This document shows, one piece after another, positions 48,159 to 57,788 of a DNA stretch of 64,000 bases (positions are counted from its first letter, which is position 1; each line of letters begins with the position of its first letter). The DNA comes from Chlorobiaceae bacterium (GTDB lineage: Bacteria; Bacteroidota; Chlorobiia; Chlorobiales; Chlorobiaceae), in assembly GCA_013335115.1 (NCBI GenBank), contig JAAXWQ010000002.1, positions 62,001 to 126,000 on the forward strand, given 5' to 3'. The notes under the pieces are model-generated. The model ran no database searches, was not told where the DNA came from, and saw only the letters and a list, made by a program, of their open reading frames with translations. A program made the translations under genes and the position numbers.

Positions 48159-48455
48159 TTATTTTTTCCTGGGTGCCGAACCGCCCTTCTCAGCCTTGCC
48201 GCCCGCATGACCGCGGAACGTCCTCGTCGGAGCGAACTCACCAAGCTTGTGACCCACCATGTTTTCGCTGACATAGACGGGCACATGGGTCTTGCCGTTG
48301 TGGACAGCAACCGTATGGCCGACGAAATCCGGGGATATCATGGAGCTGCGCGACCAGGTCTTGACCACCTTCTTCTCGCCCTTGCTGTTCATGTCAAGGA
48401 TCCGCTTCTCAAGTTTGAGTTCGATGAACGGGCCCTTTTTCAGTGATCTTGGCAT
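48159..48455 (-). CDS. rpsS: 30S ribosomal protein S19
   Basis: A 98-residue head protein. It is recognised by [41 protein letters not shown] and the end block [18 protein letters not shown]. Normal length and order. Confidence 0.97.
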   Translation of the reverse strand: MPRSLKKGPFIELKLEKRILDMNSKGEKKVVKTWSRSSMISPDFVGHTVAVHNGKTHVPVYVSENMVGHKLGEFAPTRTFRGHAGGKAEKGGSAPRKK

Positions 48456-48488
48456 AATACTCTCTGCTTATATTTGGTTTCCACAAAG

Positions 48489-49328
48489 TTACTTGGAGTT
48501 CCTGCCGCGGACGATGAGCTTCGTCGAGGCTTTCTTCTTGTTCCTGGTCTTCAAGCCTTTCGCCAGCTGTCCCCAAGGAGACTTCGGATGCTTCCTGCCG
48601 CCACCGGACTTCGACTTGCCTTCACCACCACCCATCGGATGGTCGACCGGGTTCATGGCCATGCCTCGGGTCTGGGGCCGGATACCGAGCCAACGGCTTC
48701 GGCCGGCCTTGCCCAGGCTGATGTTCTCGTGCTCGGCATTGCCGATCACGCCGATGGTTGCGCGGCACTCGACACGTACCTTCCTGATTTCGCCCGACGG
48801 CATCTTCAGGGTTGCGTAGTTGCCTTCACGCGCGGCCAAAACCGCGAATGCGCCGGCGGACCTGACCATCTGGCCACCCTTACCGGCCTTCAGCTCGACA
48901 TTGTGCACGTCGGTACCGATCGGAATGTTCTTCAGGGGCATGGTGTTGCCTACCCTGATATCCACCTTCTCGCCGCTCTCGATGCGATCATCGACCTTCA
49001 GCCCTTTGGGAGCGAGAATATAACGTTTTTCTCCATCAAGATAACTAAGAAGTGCAATCCTGGCGGAACGGTTCGGGTCGTACTCGATTGCCGCGACTTT
49101 TGCAGGAACGCCGTCCTTGTTGCGCTTGAAATCGATAATCCTGTAGAACCTCTTGTGGCCGCCGCCCATGTGGCGGGAGGTCACACGGCCGTTGCTGTTA
49201 CGTCCGCCGGTCCTCTTGATCGGGACGAGCAGGCTCTTTTCGGGAGTGCTCTTGGTGATCTCCTCGAAGCCTGCATATGACGCGAACCTCGTGCCCGGGG
49301 TTACCGGGTCCATTTTCCTGATTGCCAT
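48489..49328 (-). CDS. rplB: 50S ribosomal protein L2
   Basis: A 279-residue protein essential for peptidyl-transferase assembly. Signature regions are [21 protein letters not shown] near the N terminus, and [32 protein letters not shown], whose core [13 protein letters not shown] holds the conserved functional histidine. Confidence 0.97.
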   Translation of the reverse strand: MAIRKMDPVTPGTRFASYAGFEEITKSTPEKSLLVPIKRTGGRNSNGRVTSRHMGGGHKRFYRIIDFKRNKDGVPAKVAAIEYDPNRSARIALLSYLDGEKRYILAPKGLKVDDRIESGEKVDIRVGNTMPLKNIPIGTDVHNVELKAGKGGQMVRSAGAFAVLAAREGNYATLKMPSGEIRKVRVECRATIGVIGNAEHENISLGKAGRSRWLGIRPQTRGMAMNPVDHPMGGGEGKSKSGGGRKHPKSPWGQLAKGLKTRNKKKASTKLIVRGRNSK

Positions 49329-49352
49329 CGTAATTAATTATCTCTTCAGTTG

Positions 49353-49670
49353 TTAATCTTTCTTATCGCTTTTATCGCCAGCGCCGGCATAGTAGTCGAT
49401 GACCTGTCCGTTGCCGAGGGTCACGATCGCCTTCTTCCAGTCACTCTTCTTTCCGGCGATCAGTCCCTTGCGGGTGTGCTGCCTTTTGGACTTGCCGAGG
49501 CAGTTGACCGTGCGTATTGAAACGACGTCCACTCCGAACTTCGCCTCGACGGCCTTCTTTATATCGAACTTATCTGCGTCCGGCTTGACCTGGAACACAT
49601 ACTGGCCTTTCTGCTCGGTCAGCCTGGTGCTCTTTTCGGTCAGCAACGGCCACAACAACGGGTTTTTCAT
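49353..49670 (-). CDS. rplW: 50S ribosomal protein L23
   Basis: A 105-residue exit-tunnel protein, the main docking site for trigger factor. [24 protein letters not shown] and [25 protein letters not shown] are the family blocks. A short acidic/lysine tail (GDKSDKKD) is present. Confidence 0.95.
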   Translation of the reverse strand: MKNPLLWPLLTEKSTRLTEQKGQYVFQVKPDADKFDIKKAVEAKFGVDVVSIRTVNCLGKSKRQHTRKGLIAGKKSDWKKAIVTLGNGQVIDYYAGAGDKSDKKD

Positions 49671-49703
49671 TGCAATCTTCTCCTTTTTACTGGCAAACGG
49701 TAA

Positions 49704-50330
49704 TTACCCTAAGGTTTCTTCTATTTTCTGCAGCGCGGCCTTCTGGAAAAGCACGGCCTGGCTGTTGAGGATGTCGTAAGTCGATACGTTCTCGGCGACC
49801 ATGACGTTCAGCTTCTCGATATTCCTGCCCGAGGTGCTGACCACGGCATCGTATGCGGGCGTCAGCATCAGGGTTTTCCTGGTGGAAAGACCGAGATTCT
49901 TCAGCATGTCGGCGACCGGCCTGGTCTTGATGCCGTCCAGGCTGAAATCCTCGACGACCACGATCTGGCCGGCGAATGCCTTGGCGCTCAGTGCCGAACG
50001 GCGTGCAAGGAGCTTTACTTTTTTATTGACCTTCTGGTCGTAGGAGCGGGGCGTCGGGCCAAAGATGGTGCCGCCGCCGACCATCGTACCCGAACGGGTA
50101 GATCCCTGGCGGGCGTTGCCGGTGCCCTTCTGGCGCAACGGCTTCCTGCCGCCGCCGCGGACTTCCGCGCGGGTCTTGGACTTGTGCGTTCCCTGCCTGC
50201 GGTTTGCGAGAATGGCCTTGACGTCGAGGTACATGGCATGCTCGGAAACTTCAATCCCGAAAATCTCATCGTTCAGCGTCACAACCTCACCGGTCTCCGC
50301 ACCCTGTATATTGAGTACTTTTAATTCCAT
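49704..50330 (-). CDS. rplD: 50S ribosomal protein L4
   Basis: A 208-residue protein whose loop reaches the exit tunnel and which in E. coli represses the S10 operon. The start MELKVLNIQGAETG at 50330 follows family form. The loop region AEVRGGGRKPLRQKGTGNARQGS is intact, as is MVGGGTIFGPTPRSYDQKVNKKVK. Confidence 0.95.
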   Translation of the reverse strand: MELKVLNIQGAETGEVVTLNDEIFGIEVSEHAMYLDVKAILANRRQGTHKSKTRAEVRGGGRKPLRQKGTGNARQGSTRSGTMVGGGTIFGPTPRSYDQKVNKKVKLLARRSALSAKAFAGQIVVVEDFSLDGIKTRPVADMLKNLGLSTRKTLMLTPAYDAVVSTSGRNIEKLNVMVAENVSTYDILNSQAVLFQKAALQKIEETLG

Positions 50331-50349
50331 AGTTCCGTGCACCCAGCGT

Positions 50350-50979
50350 TTACTTTGTTTTTGAGACAATCTTTACATAGGAATTCTTCGGACCCGGCAC
50401 GGCACCCTTCACGACAATGAGATTCGATTCCGGCATGATCCTGACGATTTCAAGATTCTGTGCCGTTATGTTCTCGCCGCCCATTCGGCCGGCCATCCTG
50501 GTACCCTTGAAGGTACGGGAGGGATCGGACGATCCGCCAACCGAGCCCGGGGCGCGAAGCCTGTCGGACTGGCCGTGCGTCCTGGAACCACCACCGAAAT
50601 TGTGACGCTTCACAACACCGGCAAAACCCTTGCCCTTGGAGACGCCAAGCACATCGATCTTCTCGCCTTCGGTGAAGACATCGACGCCGACCGTCTTGCC
50701 GGCCTCGAACTCACCCTTGAGCAGATCCTTGCTGACCTCGGCCAGGATATACCCCGGAGTAACGCCAGCTTTCTTGTAGTGCCCGGCCATCGGTTTGGTG
50801 ACCTTCTTCTCGTCACGCTCGCCGAAACCAAGCTGATAGGCTTCATAGCCGTCTTTTTCCGTGCTCTTTACCTGAGTTACATAACACGGTCCGGCCTGAA
50901 TCACCGTGCAGGGAACAGCTTCCCGCTTGTCGTTGTACAGACGGGTCATGCCGATTTTTTTCCCGAGGATCGCACCCAT
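50350..50979 (-). CDS. rplC: 50S ribosomal protein L3
   Basis: A 209-residue assembly-initiating protein. [23 protein letters not shown] opens it; the signature [21 protein letters not shown] and [16 protein letters not shown] follow. The glutamine in HGQSD is the site methylated in some bacteria by PrmB. Confidence 0.96.
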   Translation of the reverse strand: MGAILGKKIGMTRLYNDKREAVPCTVIQAGPCYVTQVKSTEKDGYEAYQLGFGERDEKKVTKPMAGHYKKAGVTPGYILAEVSKDLLKGEFEAGKTVGVDVFTEGEKIDVLGVSKGKGFAGVVKRHNFGGGSRTHGQSDRLRAPGSVGGSSDPSRTFKGTRMAGRMGGENITAQNLEIVRIMPESNLIVVKGAVPGPKNSYVKIVSKTK

Positions 50980-51002
50980 ATCCGATTACCTTTTCTATTT
51001 CG

Positions 51003-51314
51003 TTAAGACTTAATTTCTACATCAACGCCACTCGGAAGCTCAAGCTTCATCAGCATATCAATGGTCCTGGCCGTCGGGTTGACGATTTCGATCAACCGTT
51101 TGTGCGATGAGAATGCGAACTGCTCACGAGACTTCTTGTCCACGTGAGGAGAGCGGTTGACCGTATACACATTCGTTTTCGTGGGCAGCGGAATGGGGCC
51201 AAAGATGATGGCATCCGTCTGCTTGACCACTTCTATAATCTTCAAAGCCCATTTATCGACGAGGCTATGGTCGTAGGACTTGAGCTTAATCCTGATCTTT
51301 TGCTGAACAGCCAC
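51003..51314 (-). CDS. rpsJ: 30S ribosomal protein S10
   Basis: A 103-residue protein of the 30S head, which also acts with NusB in antitermination. [23 protein letters not shown] and [25 protein letters not shown] are diagnostic. It starts 77 bases after tuf, joining the str and S10 gene groups. Confidence 0.97.
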   Translation of the reverse strand: MAVQQKIRIKLKSYDHSLVDKWALKIIEVVKQTDAIIFGPIPLPTKTNVYTVNRSPHVDKKSREQFAFSSHKRLIEIVNPTARTIDMLMKLELPSGVDVEIKS

Positions 51315-51391
51315 TGGTCTATCCCTGTTTCGATGGTTTCAATAAAAAAGGGGCGAGAGCGTTGCCTCGCCCCGGGATGACAATCAACCGA

Positions 51392-52573
51392 TTATTCGAC
51401 GATCTTGGTTACAGAACCTGCACCGACCGTACGACCACCTTCGCGGATAGCGAAGCGGAGGCTCTCCTCCATGGCGATCGGGGCGATCAGCTCGACATCG
51501 ACCGAAAGGTTGTCGCCAGGCATGACCATCTCGACACCTTCAGGAAGGGTCACCGAACCGGTAACGTCGGTGGTCCTGAAGTAGAACTGCGGACGATAGC
51601 CGTTGAAGAACGGGGTGTGACGACCACCCTCTTCCTTCTTCAGGATGTAGACCTCAGCCTTGAACTTGGTGTGCGGGGTGATGGAACCCGGCTTGGAGAT
51701 AACCATGCCGCGCTCGAGCTCGGTCTTGTCCACACCGCGGAGGAGCAGACCGGCGTTGTCACCTGCCTGGCCTTCGTCGAGGAGCTTGTTGAACATTTCG
51801 ATACCGGTAACGACCGACTTGCGGGTCGGTTTGATACCGACGATCTCGACTTCCTCGCCAACCTTGACATGACCCCTCTCGATACGGCCGGTACCAACGG
51901 TGCCACGGCCAGAGATGGAGAAGACGTCTTCGACCGGCATCAGGAACGGCTTGTCAACGTCGCGGACAGGCTGCGGGATGTAGTTGTCGACAGCATCCAT
52001 GAGTTCCATGATCGCTTTTTCGCCTTCTGCATCGCCTTCGAGGGCCTTGAGTGCGGAACCTTTGATGATCGGAATATCGTCGCCAGGAAAACCGTACTCG
52101 GTGAGGAGCTCACGGAGTTCCATTTCGACCAGCTCGAGGAGTTCCGGATCAGCGATGTCGACCTTGTTCAGGAACACGACCAGGGCAGGAACGTTCACCT
52201 GACGGGCAAGCAGGATGTGCTCACGGGTCTGGGGCATCGGGCCGTCAGTACCGGCAACGACGAGGATAGCGCCGTCCATCTGGGCAGCACCGGTGATCAT
52301 GTTCTTGATGTAGTCAGCGTGGCCGGGGCAGTCGATGTGCGCATAGTGGCGCGCCTTGGTCTGGTACTCGACGTGTGCCGTCGAGATGGTAATACCGCGC
52401 TCCCTCTCTTCCGGAGCCTTGTCGATATCGCCGAATTCACGGAAGGAGGCCATACCCTGCTTTGCGAGAACGCTGGTGATCGCAGCGGTAAGGGTGGTCT
52501 TGCCGTGGTCGACGTGACCGATGGTACCAATATTTACGTGGGGTTTATCCCTCTTGTATGACTCTTTAGCCAT
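51392..52573 (-). CDS. tuf: Elongation factor Tu
   Basis: A 393-residue GTPase that delivers aminoacyl-tRNA. G1 is [16 protein letters not shown]3 is DCPGHADY, G4 is NKVD, and G5 lies at GSALKAL. The domain 2 and 3 blocks [13 protein letters not shown] and [13 protein letters not shown] are intact. It lies 52 bases after fusA. Confidence 0.98.
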   Translation of the reverse strand: MAKESYKRDKPHVNIGTIGHVDHGKTTLTAAITSVLAKQGMASFREFGDIDKAPEERERGITISTAHVEYQTKARHYAHIDCPGHADYIKNMITGAAQMDGAILVVAGTDGPMPQTREHILLARQVNVPALVVFLNKVDIADPELLELVEMELRELLTEYGFPGDDIPIIKGSALKALEGDAEGEKAIMELMDAVDNYIPQPVRDVDKPFLMPVEDVFSISGRGTVGTGRIERGHVKVGEEVEIVGIKPTRKSVVTGIEMFNKLLDEGQAGDNAGLLLRGVDKTELERGMVISKPGSITPHTKFKAEVYILKKEEGGRHTPFFNGYRPQFYFRTTDVTGSVTLPEGVEMVMPGDNLSVDVELIAPIAMEESLRFAIREGGRTVGAGSVTKIVE

Positions 52574-52625
52574 AGCTATTCTCCCTGTCTGTTTCTGTTA
52601 AGTGATGCGGTGATGAAAAACCTTC

Positions 52626-54740
52626 TTATTCTGAATCCTTGCCAACCCTCTTCTCCTGCAGGCCCTCGGCTATGCTGCGAGGAACCTCGCGGTAGCTTTC
52701 GAACTCCATGGAGTAGTTCGCACGGCCCTGGGTCATGGAACGGAGGTCCGTCGAGTAGCCGAACATAGCGGAAAGCGGCACCTTCGCGTTCACGAACTGC
52801 GCGCCTGCGCGCTGGCCCATGCCCTCGATGTGGCCCCTGCGGCCTGAAAGGTCGCCCATGACGTCGCCAAGGTACTCTTCCGGGGTGATGACCTCGACCT
52901 TCATGATCGGCTCGAGCAGCACCGGGTTCGCCTTCTTGGCAGCACCCTTGAAGCCGATGGAACCGGCAATCTTGAAGGCCATTTCCGAGGAGTCGACCTC
53001 GTGGTACTTACCATCGATAAGCGTAACCTTGATGTCCTGCATCGGGAATCCTGCCACGACGCCATCCTTCATGGCGCCCTGGATACCGGCATTGACCGCC
53101 GGGATGTACTCCCTCGGGATCACGCCGCCCTTGATGCCATCGACGAACTCGTAGCCCTTGCCCTCTTCGAGAGGCTCGACCCTGAGGACGACCAGACCGA
53201 ACTGTCCCTTACCGCCGGACTGGCGGACGAACTTTCCTTCGAACTCGACCGTTCCGCGAATGGTTTCGCGATAGGCGACCTGCGGCTGGCCGACGTTCGC
53301 CTCGACCTTGAACTCGCGCTTCAGGCGGTCGACAAGGATTTCGAGGTGAAGCTCGCCCATACCCGCGATCAGCGTCTGGCCGGTTTCCTCGTCGGTCTTC
53401 ACGCGGAAGGTCGGATCCTCCTCGGCAAGCTTGGCAAGAGAGATGCCCAGCTTGTCGGAGTCGGCCTTCGTCTTCGGCTCGACCGCAATTTCGATGACCG
53501 GCTCAGGGAAGACCATCTTCTCGAGCACGATCGGATTGTTTTCATCGCACAGCGTGTCGCCGGTCCTCACATCCTTGAGGCCCACGGCCGCGGCGATATC
53601 ACCGGCATACACGCAGTCACGCTCTTCGCGCTTGTTCGAGTGCATCTGCAGCACGCGGCCGACGCGCTCCTTCTTGCCGGTAACAGAATTGAGGACATAG
53701 CTGCCGGCATTGAGCACGCCGGAGTAAACCCTGAAGAACGTGAGTTTGCCGACGAAGGGGTCGGTAGCAATCTTGAATGCGAGGCCGGCAAACGGCTCCT
53801 CATCCTTCGGCTGACGGACGACCGCCTCTTCGGTCCTCGGGTGATGGCCCTCGACGGAGCCTACATCGACCGGGGATGCAAGGTATTCGATGACGGAATC
53901 CAGCATGAACTGCACACCCTTGTTCTTGAAGGAAGAGCCGCAAAGCACCGGGATGATGCTCACGCTGAGCGTCGCCTTGCGAAGCACGCTGCGAACCTCA
54001 GCCTCGGTGATATCCTCACCGTTGAGGTACTTCTCGAGCAGGGTGTCGTCGACTTCGGAAACAGCCTCGAGCATGTTGATGCGCCAGGTACGCGCCTCGT
54101 TTTCGAGATCGTGCGGGATTTCAACTTCAGTATAGGTGCTGCCGTCCTCTTTATCGTAGATGATGCCTTTCATCCTGATCAGGTCCACGAAGCCGGCGAA
54201 GATCTCGCCCTCGCCAATCGGGATCTGGAGCGGGACCGGGTTGGCGCCGAGGCGCTCCCTGATAGCCTTGACCGTATCGAAGAAGTCCGCGCCGACGCGG
54301 TCCATCTTGTTGACATACGCAATCCTCGGCACCCCGTACTTGTTGGCCTGGCGCCACACGGTTTCGGACTGGGGCTCGACGCCGCCCACAGCGCAGAACA
54401 GCGCAACCGCGCCGTCAAGCACCCTGAGGGAGCGCTCCACCTCGACCGTAAAGTCGACGTGGCCGGGCGTATCGATAATATTGATCCTGTGGTTCAACCC
54501 GGCAAAGTTGCCGAACTTCGGGGTCCAGAAACAGGTGGTCGCTGCCGACGTGATCGTAATGCCGCGCTCCTTCTCCTGCTCCATCCAGTCCATGGTAGCA
54601 CCGCCCTCATGGACCTCGCCCATCTTGTGCAAGCGACCGGTATAATAGAGAATCCTCTCCGTCGTCGTGGTCTTGCCCGCATCGATGTGGGCCATAATCC
54701 CGATATTCCTGACTTTATCTAACGCAACCTGCCGTGTCAT
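52626..54740 (-). CDS. fusA: Elongation factor G
   Basis: A 704-residue translocase GTPase. The start [20 protein letters not shown] at 54740 is the family start although the frame is open much further upstream over rpsG. G1 is [14 protein letters not shown]3 is DTPGHVDF and G4 is NKMDR; the domain IV tip [10 protein letters not shown] is present. It follows rpsG by 34 bases. Confidence 0.97.
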   Translation of the reverse strand: MTRQVALDKVRNIGIMAHIDAGKTTTTERILYYTGRLHKMGEVHEGGATMDWMEQEKERGITITSAATTCFWTPKFGNFAGLNHRINIIDTPGHVDFTVEVERSLRVLDGAVALFCAVGGVEPQSETVWRQANKYGVPRIAYVNKMDRVGADFFDTVKAIRERLGANPVPLQIPIGEGEIFAGFVDLIRMKGIIYDKEDGSTYTEVEIPHDLENEARTWRINMLEAVSEVDDTLLEKYLNGEDITEAEVRSVLRKATLSVSIIPVLCGSSFKNKGVQFMLDSVIEYLASPVDVGSVEGHHPRTEEAVVRQPKDEEPFAGLAFKIATDPFVGKLTFFRVYSGVLNAGSYVLNSVTGKKERVGRVLQMHSNKREERDCVYAGDIAAAVGLKDVRTGDTLCDENNPIVLEKMVFPEPVIEIAVEPKTKADSDKLGISLAKLAEEDPTFRVKTDEETGQTLIAGMGELHLEILVDRLKREFKVEANVGQPQVAYRETIRGTVEFEGKFVRQSGGKGQFGLVVLRVEPLEEGKGYEFVDGIKGGVIPREYIPAVNAGIQGAMKDGVVAGFPMQDIKVTLIDGKYHEVDSSEMAFKIAGSIGFKGAAKKANPVLLEPIMKVEVITPEEYLGDVMGDLSGRRGHIEGMGQRAGAQFVNAKVPLSAMFGYSTDLRSMTQGRANYSMEFESYREVPRSIAEGLQEKRVGKDSE

Positions 54741-54774
54741 GTTCACTCGTTTTAAATAATTCCTGCTAACAGAC

Positions 54775-55245
54775 TCAGAACCTGAAATGGGCGAATGCCT
54801 TGTTGGCCTCGGCCATGCGATGCACCTCGTCGCGTTTCTTGACCGAAGCGCCCTGTTCGGAAGCGGCATCGAGCAACTCGGCAGCCAGCCTTTCGGCCAT
54901 CGAACGGCCACCACGCTTGGTCGCATACTGCTTGATCCAGCGGAACGCCAGCGCTGTCCTCCTGGACGGCTGGACCTCCATCGGGATCTGGTAGGTAGCA
55001 CCACCAACCCTCTTGCTGCGGACCTCGACGACCGGGGCGACGTTGCCCATGGCCTTGCGGAACACCTCGAGCGCGTCCCCGCCCTCGACCTTGTTGGCGA
55101 TGATGTCGAACGCATCGTAAACGACCTTTGCAGCAACAGCCTTTTTGCCGTCGAGCATGATCGAGTTGATCAGACGGGCAACCGTCTCATCATTGTAGCG
55201 GAAATCAACTGCCTGCCCACCGTATCCGGAACCCTTCTTTCCCAT
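54775..55245 (-). CDS. rpsG: 30S ribosomal protein S7
   Basis: A 156-residue primary assembly protein of the 30S head. Blocks are [46 protein letters not shown] and the C terminus [16 protein letters not shown]7 is the translational repressor of the str operon in E. coli. Confidence 0.97.
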   Translation of the reverse strand: MGKKGSGYGGQAVDFRYNDETVARLINSIMLDGKKAVAAKVVYDAFDIIANKVEGGDALEVFRKAMGNVAPVVEVRSKRVGGATYQIPMEVQPSRRTALAFRWIKQYATKRGGRSMAERLAAELLDAASEQGASVKKRDEVHRMAEANKAFAHFRF

Positions 55246-55270
55246 TATAAATCCGAGTTAAAAATTCAGT

Positions 55271-55669
55271 TTATTTTTTCTTTGCTGGTGCGGCGCCGGC
55301 CTTCGGCACCTTGGCGCCGTACTTAGAACGGCTCTGCTTGCGGTCGGCGACACCGGAGGTATCGAGCGAGCCGCGGACGATATGGTAGCGCACACCGGGA
55401 AGATCCTTCACCCTGCCGCCACGGATCAGCACGATGGAGTGCTCCTGGAGGTTGTGGCCTTCACCGGGGATATATGCGGTGACTTCGATCTTGTTCGACA
55501 GCCTGACACGGGCAACCTTGCGAAGCGCGGAGTTCGGCTTCTTGGGGGTTGTCGTGTAGACACGGGTGCACACACCCCTCTTCTGGGGACATTTTTCCAG
55601 TGCCGGGGAAGCGGTCTTGGACGCCTTCACACTTCTTCCGTGCCTGATAAGCTGCTGAATCGTCGGCAT
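55271..55669 (-). CDS. rpsL: 30S ribosomal protein S12
   Basis: A 132-residue decoding-centre protein. The start [19 protein letters not shown] at 55669 is taken. [21 protein letters not shown] carries the streptomycin-sensitivity lysine (PKKPNSA), and [28 protein letters not shown] carries the second resistance site and the usual beta-methylthio-aspartate position (GGRVKDLPG). It is the first gene of the cluster. Confidence 0.97.
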   Translation of the reverse strand: MPTIQQLIRHGRSVKASKTASPALEKCPQKRGVCTRVYTTTPKKPNSALRKVARVRLSNKIEVTAYIPGEGHNLQEHSIVLIRGGRVKDLPGVRYHIVRGSLDTSGVADRKQSRSKYGAKVPKAGAAPAKKK

Positions 55670-56014
55670 ACGATATACTCTCTTTCTTTTTCGTTTGAAA
55701 CTTCTGATGAAAAATTCATTCAGGAAAATCCGTAAGGACAGCCAAAGTACAAGATTTAACAAAAAAAACAAAACAGATAGGCGCGTTTTTTTGCTTCTCT
55801 TGCGTTTTCACCGATCCACCAGGAGAAAGTACCTTGCCCTTATTAATAATATATCTCCCATGGAGGGGAACATATCGGCCATCGCGTCGCCGCCCACTGA
55901 ACCGTAACACCGTGAAGCCTCAACTGAAAAAGAGGACCGGGGCACGCGGGAATGTCGCGGACATTCATAAATTCCCCTTTTCGGAAACCGGCAACTTGCC
56001 AGCACCCAAAGGTT
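55670..56014. other. 345-base divergent spacer between rpsL and the 138-residue gene
   Basis: No gene is supported. The part next to rpsL is A/T-rich with long A and T runs and should hold the promoter of the whole ribosomal cluster. The part next to the plus-strand gene has a perfect GAATGTC-GCG-GACATTC hairpin at 55950-55966 that could be an operator. Confidence 0.5.
55743..55773 (-). promoter_or_regulatory. Candidate promoter for the ribosomal-protein cluster
   Basis: On the minus strand TTTTG is followed after 19 bases by TACTTTG, about 75-80 bases ahead of the rpsL start. This resembles the -33 TTTG / -7 TAnnTTTG promoters of the related Bacteroidetes, one base short in the -7 element. 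It could equally be read as a weak sigma-70 site. It is a guess from position and pattern. Confidence 0.3.
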
Positions 56015-56431
56015 ATGCCCAACAATCAGGAAAGAAGCCCCGAAGCCGTAACGAAACTGACGATGCAGTTCCTGGCCGAAGCCCTCGGGCAGTGCCCGGC
56101 AGGACTGGAGAAAAGCACGGACAGGGACATCGTCTTCGCCGTGCTCGGCTTCCAGTACGGCGCCGTGCTGAGCGCCGCCTATGTCGCCGGGCTCGACGAG
56201 GCGGCAGCCACAGGCATCGCGGACGACGTCGTCGGAAGGATCAACGGCATGGACCGCCAGGCCGCCTCGAAATTCATCTCCGTCATGCCCATGCTCGCCG
56301 GAAAGAAGTACCCTCCGATCGGCATCGGCGCCAAAGCGATCATCAGCTTCTACAACGCCGCCGCCGAAGAAGGAAAGCTCGCCGCCGCAGCCTCACTGCG
56401 GGATATCCTGCGCCAGATCGACGAGGCATAA
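56015..56431 (+). CDS. Small hypothetical protein upstream of the abi cassette
   Basis: A 138-residue protein that I do not recognise. The start MPNNQERSPEAVTKLTMQF at 56015 is chosen because the upstream frame looks non-coding. It is alanine- and glycine-rich with amphipathic helices (GFQYGAVLSAAYVAGLDEAAATG, shown only as its two halves YGAVLSAAYVAG and LDEAAATG). It ends AAASLRDILRQIDEA. It has one cysteine (LGQCPAG), no clear membrane segment and no signal peptide. Its last 16 codons and 30 following bases are the first copy of an 82-bp direct repeat, so its 3' end looks like the insertion site of the abi cassette. Confidence 0.6.
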   Translation: MPNNQERSPEAVTKLTMQFLAEALGQCPAGLEKSTDRDIVFAVLGFQYGAVLSAAYVAGLDEAAATGIADDVVGRINGMDRQAASKFISVMPMLAGKKYPPIGIGAKAIISFYNAAAEEGKLAAAASLRDILRQIDEA

Positions 56432-56461
56432 GGGACATGACTGCCTCGCGTTGTCCATTAC
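56380..56461 (+). repeat. 82-bp direct repeat, copy 1 (att-like)
   Basis: The copy covers the last 16 codons and the stop of the 138-residue gene plus 30 bases beyond. It matches 57658-57739 in 81 of 82 bases (the only difference follows ACATGAC: T here, C there). The two copies are offset by 1278 bases and flank the abi gene. Confidence 0.95.
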
Positions 56462-56476
56462 GGTTGCCAGGTAGCG

Positions 56477-56556
56477 CTTGCAGGGACGAGGTCTTGGGTG
56501 GCGGTGCCATGGGACCCACGCTGCAAGTGAACTGACTCTGGACGAGGATTCGAGTC
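56477..56556 (+). other. Structured non-coding stretch inside the cassette
   Basis: CTTGCAG (56477-56483) pairs with CTGCAAG (56521-56527) around an inner TGGGT/ACCCA stem (56495-56499, 56514-56518). GACTC (56534-56538) can pair with GAGTC (56552-56556). The bases from 56540 also resemble a decayed tRNA or tmRNA 3' end (GGACGAGGATTCGAGTCCCG, then a TCCACAC-like end). It may be part of the cassette RNA or a scar of an older insertion. Confidence 0.35.
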
Positions 56557-56578
56557 CCGACATCCACACAAATCGACT

Positions 56579-56607
56579 TTGAGCCTTTGGTTTTTTATAT
56601 CTATATT
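56579..56607 (+). promoter_or_regulatory. Sigma-70 type promoter for the abi-associated small RNA
   Basis: TTGAGC (56579-56584), a 17-base spacer, then TATATT (56602-56607). Spacing is optimal and both hexamers are good matches. Transcription would begin near 56614, at the 5' edge of the small RNA. Confidence 0.65.
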
Positions 56608-56613
56608 AAACAC

Positions 56614-56665
56614 AACACGCTCACCCCGCTTCCCGTCAGATCAGCGCGCTCAGGGTGGGCTTTTT
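56614..56665 (+). ncRNA. Small RNA upstream of abiF (abiF-motif-like, ends in a terminator hairpin)
   Basis: A short transcript of about 50 bases is predicted between the promoter at 56579-56607 and a T-run. GCTCACCC (56619-56626) pairs with GGGTGGGC (56653-56660), with one G-U, followed by TTTTTGTTTTT. The 26-base loop contains AGCGCGCT and a CCGTCAGATCAG stretch that may form an inner helix or pseudoknot. A conserved structured RNA directly upstream of abiF genes is known (the abiF motif from comparative RNA searches). Position, size and the terminator-like 3' end fit it. Identity with that motif is inference. Confidence 0.65.
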
Positions 56666-56694
56666 GTTTTTATGCCATTCCAGCTATTCCCCAT

Positions 56695-57636
56695 ATGCCG
56701 GAATCCTATGCAAAGCCATCTCTGAGCCCTGAAGAACAAATACGGCTATTAAAAGGGCGCGGATTGAGTATTGAAAACGAAAAAAAAGCCCTTCACCTCC
56801 TCCGGCACATCAGTTATTACCGGCTAAGCGGCTATTGGTACCCTCTGCTGCAGGAACCAAAGCGCCTTCATCGATTCAAACAGACGGCATCTTTCAATAA
56901 TGCATTCACGCTGTACTGTTTCGACCGGGAGTTGCGACAATTAGTGCTGGGAGAGATCGAAAAGATAGAAGTCGCGGTCAGGGCACAGATGATCAATACC
57001 CTTTCACATGCATTCGGTCCACTCTGGTATACTGATGCAACGCGGTTTAGCAACCACCGTAACCGACACGACAAGATTTTGCGAAAACTGGCTGAAGACT
57101 TCATAATCAGCCAGGAAGAATTTATTGTGGCATTCAGAAGAAAATATGCCGATCCCTATCCCCCATGCTGGATAATCATGGAATTAGCATCCTTTGGACA
57201 GATTTCGACATTGTATTCCGATATGAAGGGTGGCAAAAGCAAACGGATAATTGCCAAACATTTCGGTCTCGACGACACCACCTTTGCGTCTTGGCTCCAC
57301 TGTATCGTGTATTTGCGAAACCTCTGCGCACACCACTCCCGATTCTGGAATCGTGAATTTGGCATCCGCCCTCAAATCCCTCGCAGCCCATTGCTATCAT
57401 GGCTTTCAGATGCACCAATAAAAGCCATAAACGGAGCTGACAAAGGAACATCGAATAGCAGGGCTTTTCACATGCTCTCCATACTGCTGTACTTTTTACA
57501 GACGGTAAACCCAAACAGCAGTTTCGGGCAGAAGTTTCTCAAACTCACCAGCAAGTATCCGAACATTGACCTTGACGCTATGGGGTTTCCGACAGCGTTT
57601 GAGCGTGAGGTTCTGTGGGGAAAAAAGCCCATATAA
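56695..57636 (+). CDS. AbiF/AbiD-family (Abi_2) abortive infection protein with HEPN motif
   Basis: A 313-residue protein of the Abi_2 family (AbiD/AbiF phage-resistance proteins). Family blocks are clear: HLLRHISYYRLSGYWYPL (35-51), FDRELRQLVLGEIEKIEVAVRAQM (76-99, quoted in parts as FDRELRQLV and EKIEVAVRA), and RNLCAHHSRFWNRE (208-221). The last holds the HEPN R-x4-H signature (R208, H213), the catalytic pair of HEPN ribonucleases. ATG 56695 is chosen because the upstream frame runs through the small-RNA terminator. By eye the gene is clearly richer in A+T than its neighbours, a sign of transfer. The 82-bp repeats flank it. By analogy it is an RNase toxin held in check by the small RNA. 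Confidence 0.88.
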   Translation: MPESYAKPSLSPEEQIRLLKGRGLSIENEKKALHLLRHISYYRLSGYWYPLLQEPKRLHRFKQTASFNNAFTLYCFDRELRQLVLGEIEKIEVAVRAQMINTLSHAFGPLWYTDATRFSNHRNRHDKILRKLAEDFIISQEEFIVAFRRKYADPYPPCWIIMELASFGQISTLYSDMKGGKSKRIIAKHFGLDDTTFASWLHCIVYLRNLCAHHSRFWNREFGIRPQIPRSPLLSWLSDAPIKAINGADKGTSNSRAFHMLSILLYFLQTVNPNSSFGQKFLKLTSKYPNIDLDAMGFPTAFEREVLWGKKPI

Positions 57637-57657
57637 AGGATCACATCCTGCGCATCC

Positions 57658-57739
57658 CGCCGCCGCAGCCTCACTGCGGGATATCCTGCGCCAGATCGAC
57701 GAGGCATAAGGGACATGACCGCCTCGCGTTGTCCATTAC
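57658..57739 (+). repeat. 82-bp direct repeat, copy 2 (att-like)
   Basis: It starts 21 bases after the abi stop and copies the tail of the 138-residue gene, including in-frame codons for AAASLRDILRQIDEA and the TAA stop. It lacks the rest of that gene, so it is not itself a gene. It matches 56380-56461 with one mismatch. Confidence 0.95.
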
Positions 57740-57788
57740 CCTCCATAACCATCCATGCCATCCGCCGAAGTTCCGGCAGGAATCCCGG

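Noticed and set aside
52626-55136. An 836-codon frame starting upstream of fusA
   Set aside because: The first 132 codons overlap rpsG in another frame and have no protein character. EF-G starts at 54740.
55834-56535. A 233-codon plus-strand frame overlapping the 138-residue gene
   Set aside because: It is Arg-rich low-complexity in the overlapping part and ends in the cassette; the 56015 frame has balanced protein composition.
56540-56569. A complete tRNA or tmRNA gene
   Set aside because: Only a T-arm and acceptor-like end can be seen, the T-stem has mismatches and no matching 5' half is present. It is kept only as a possible fragment.
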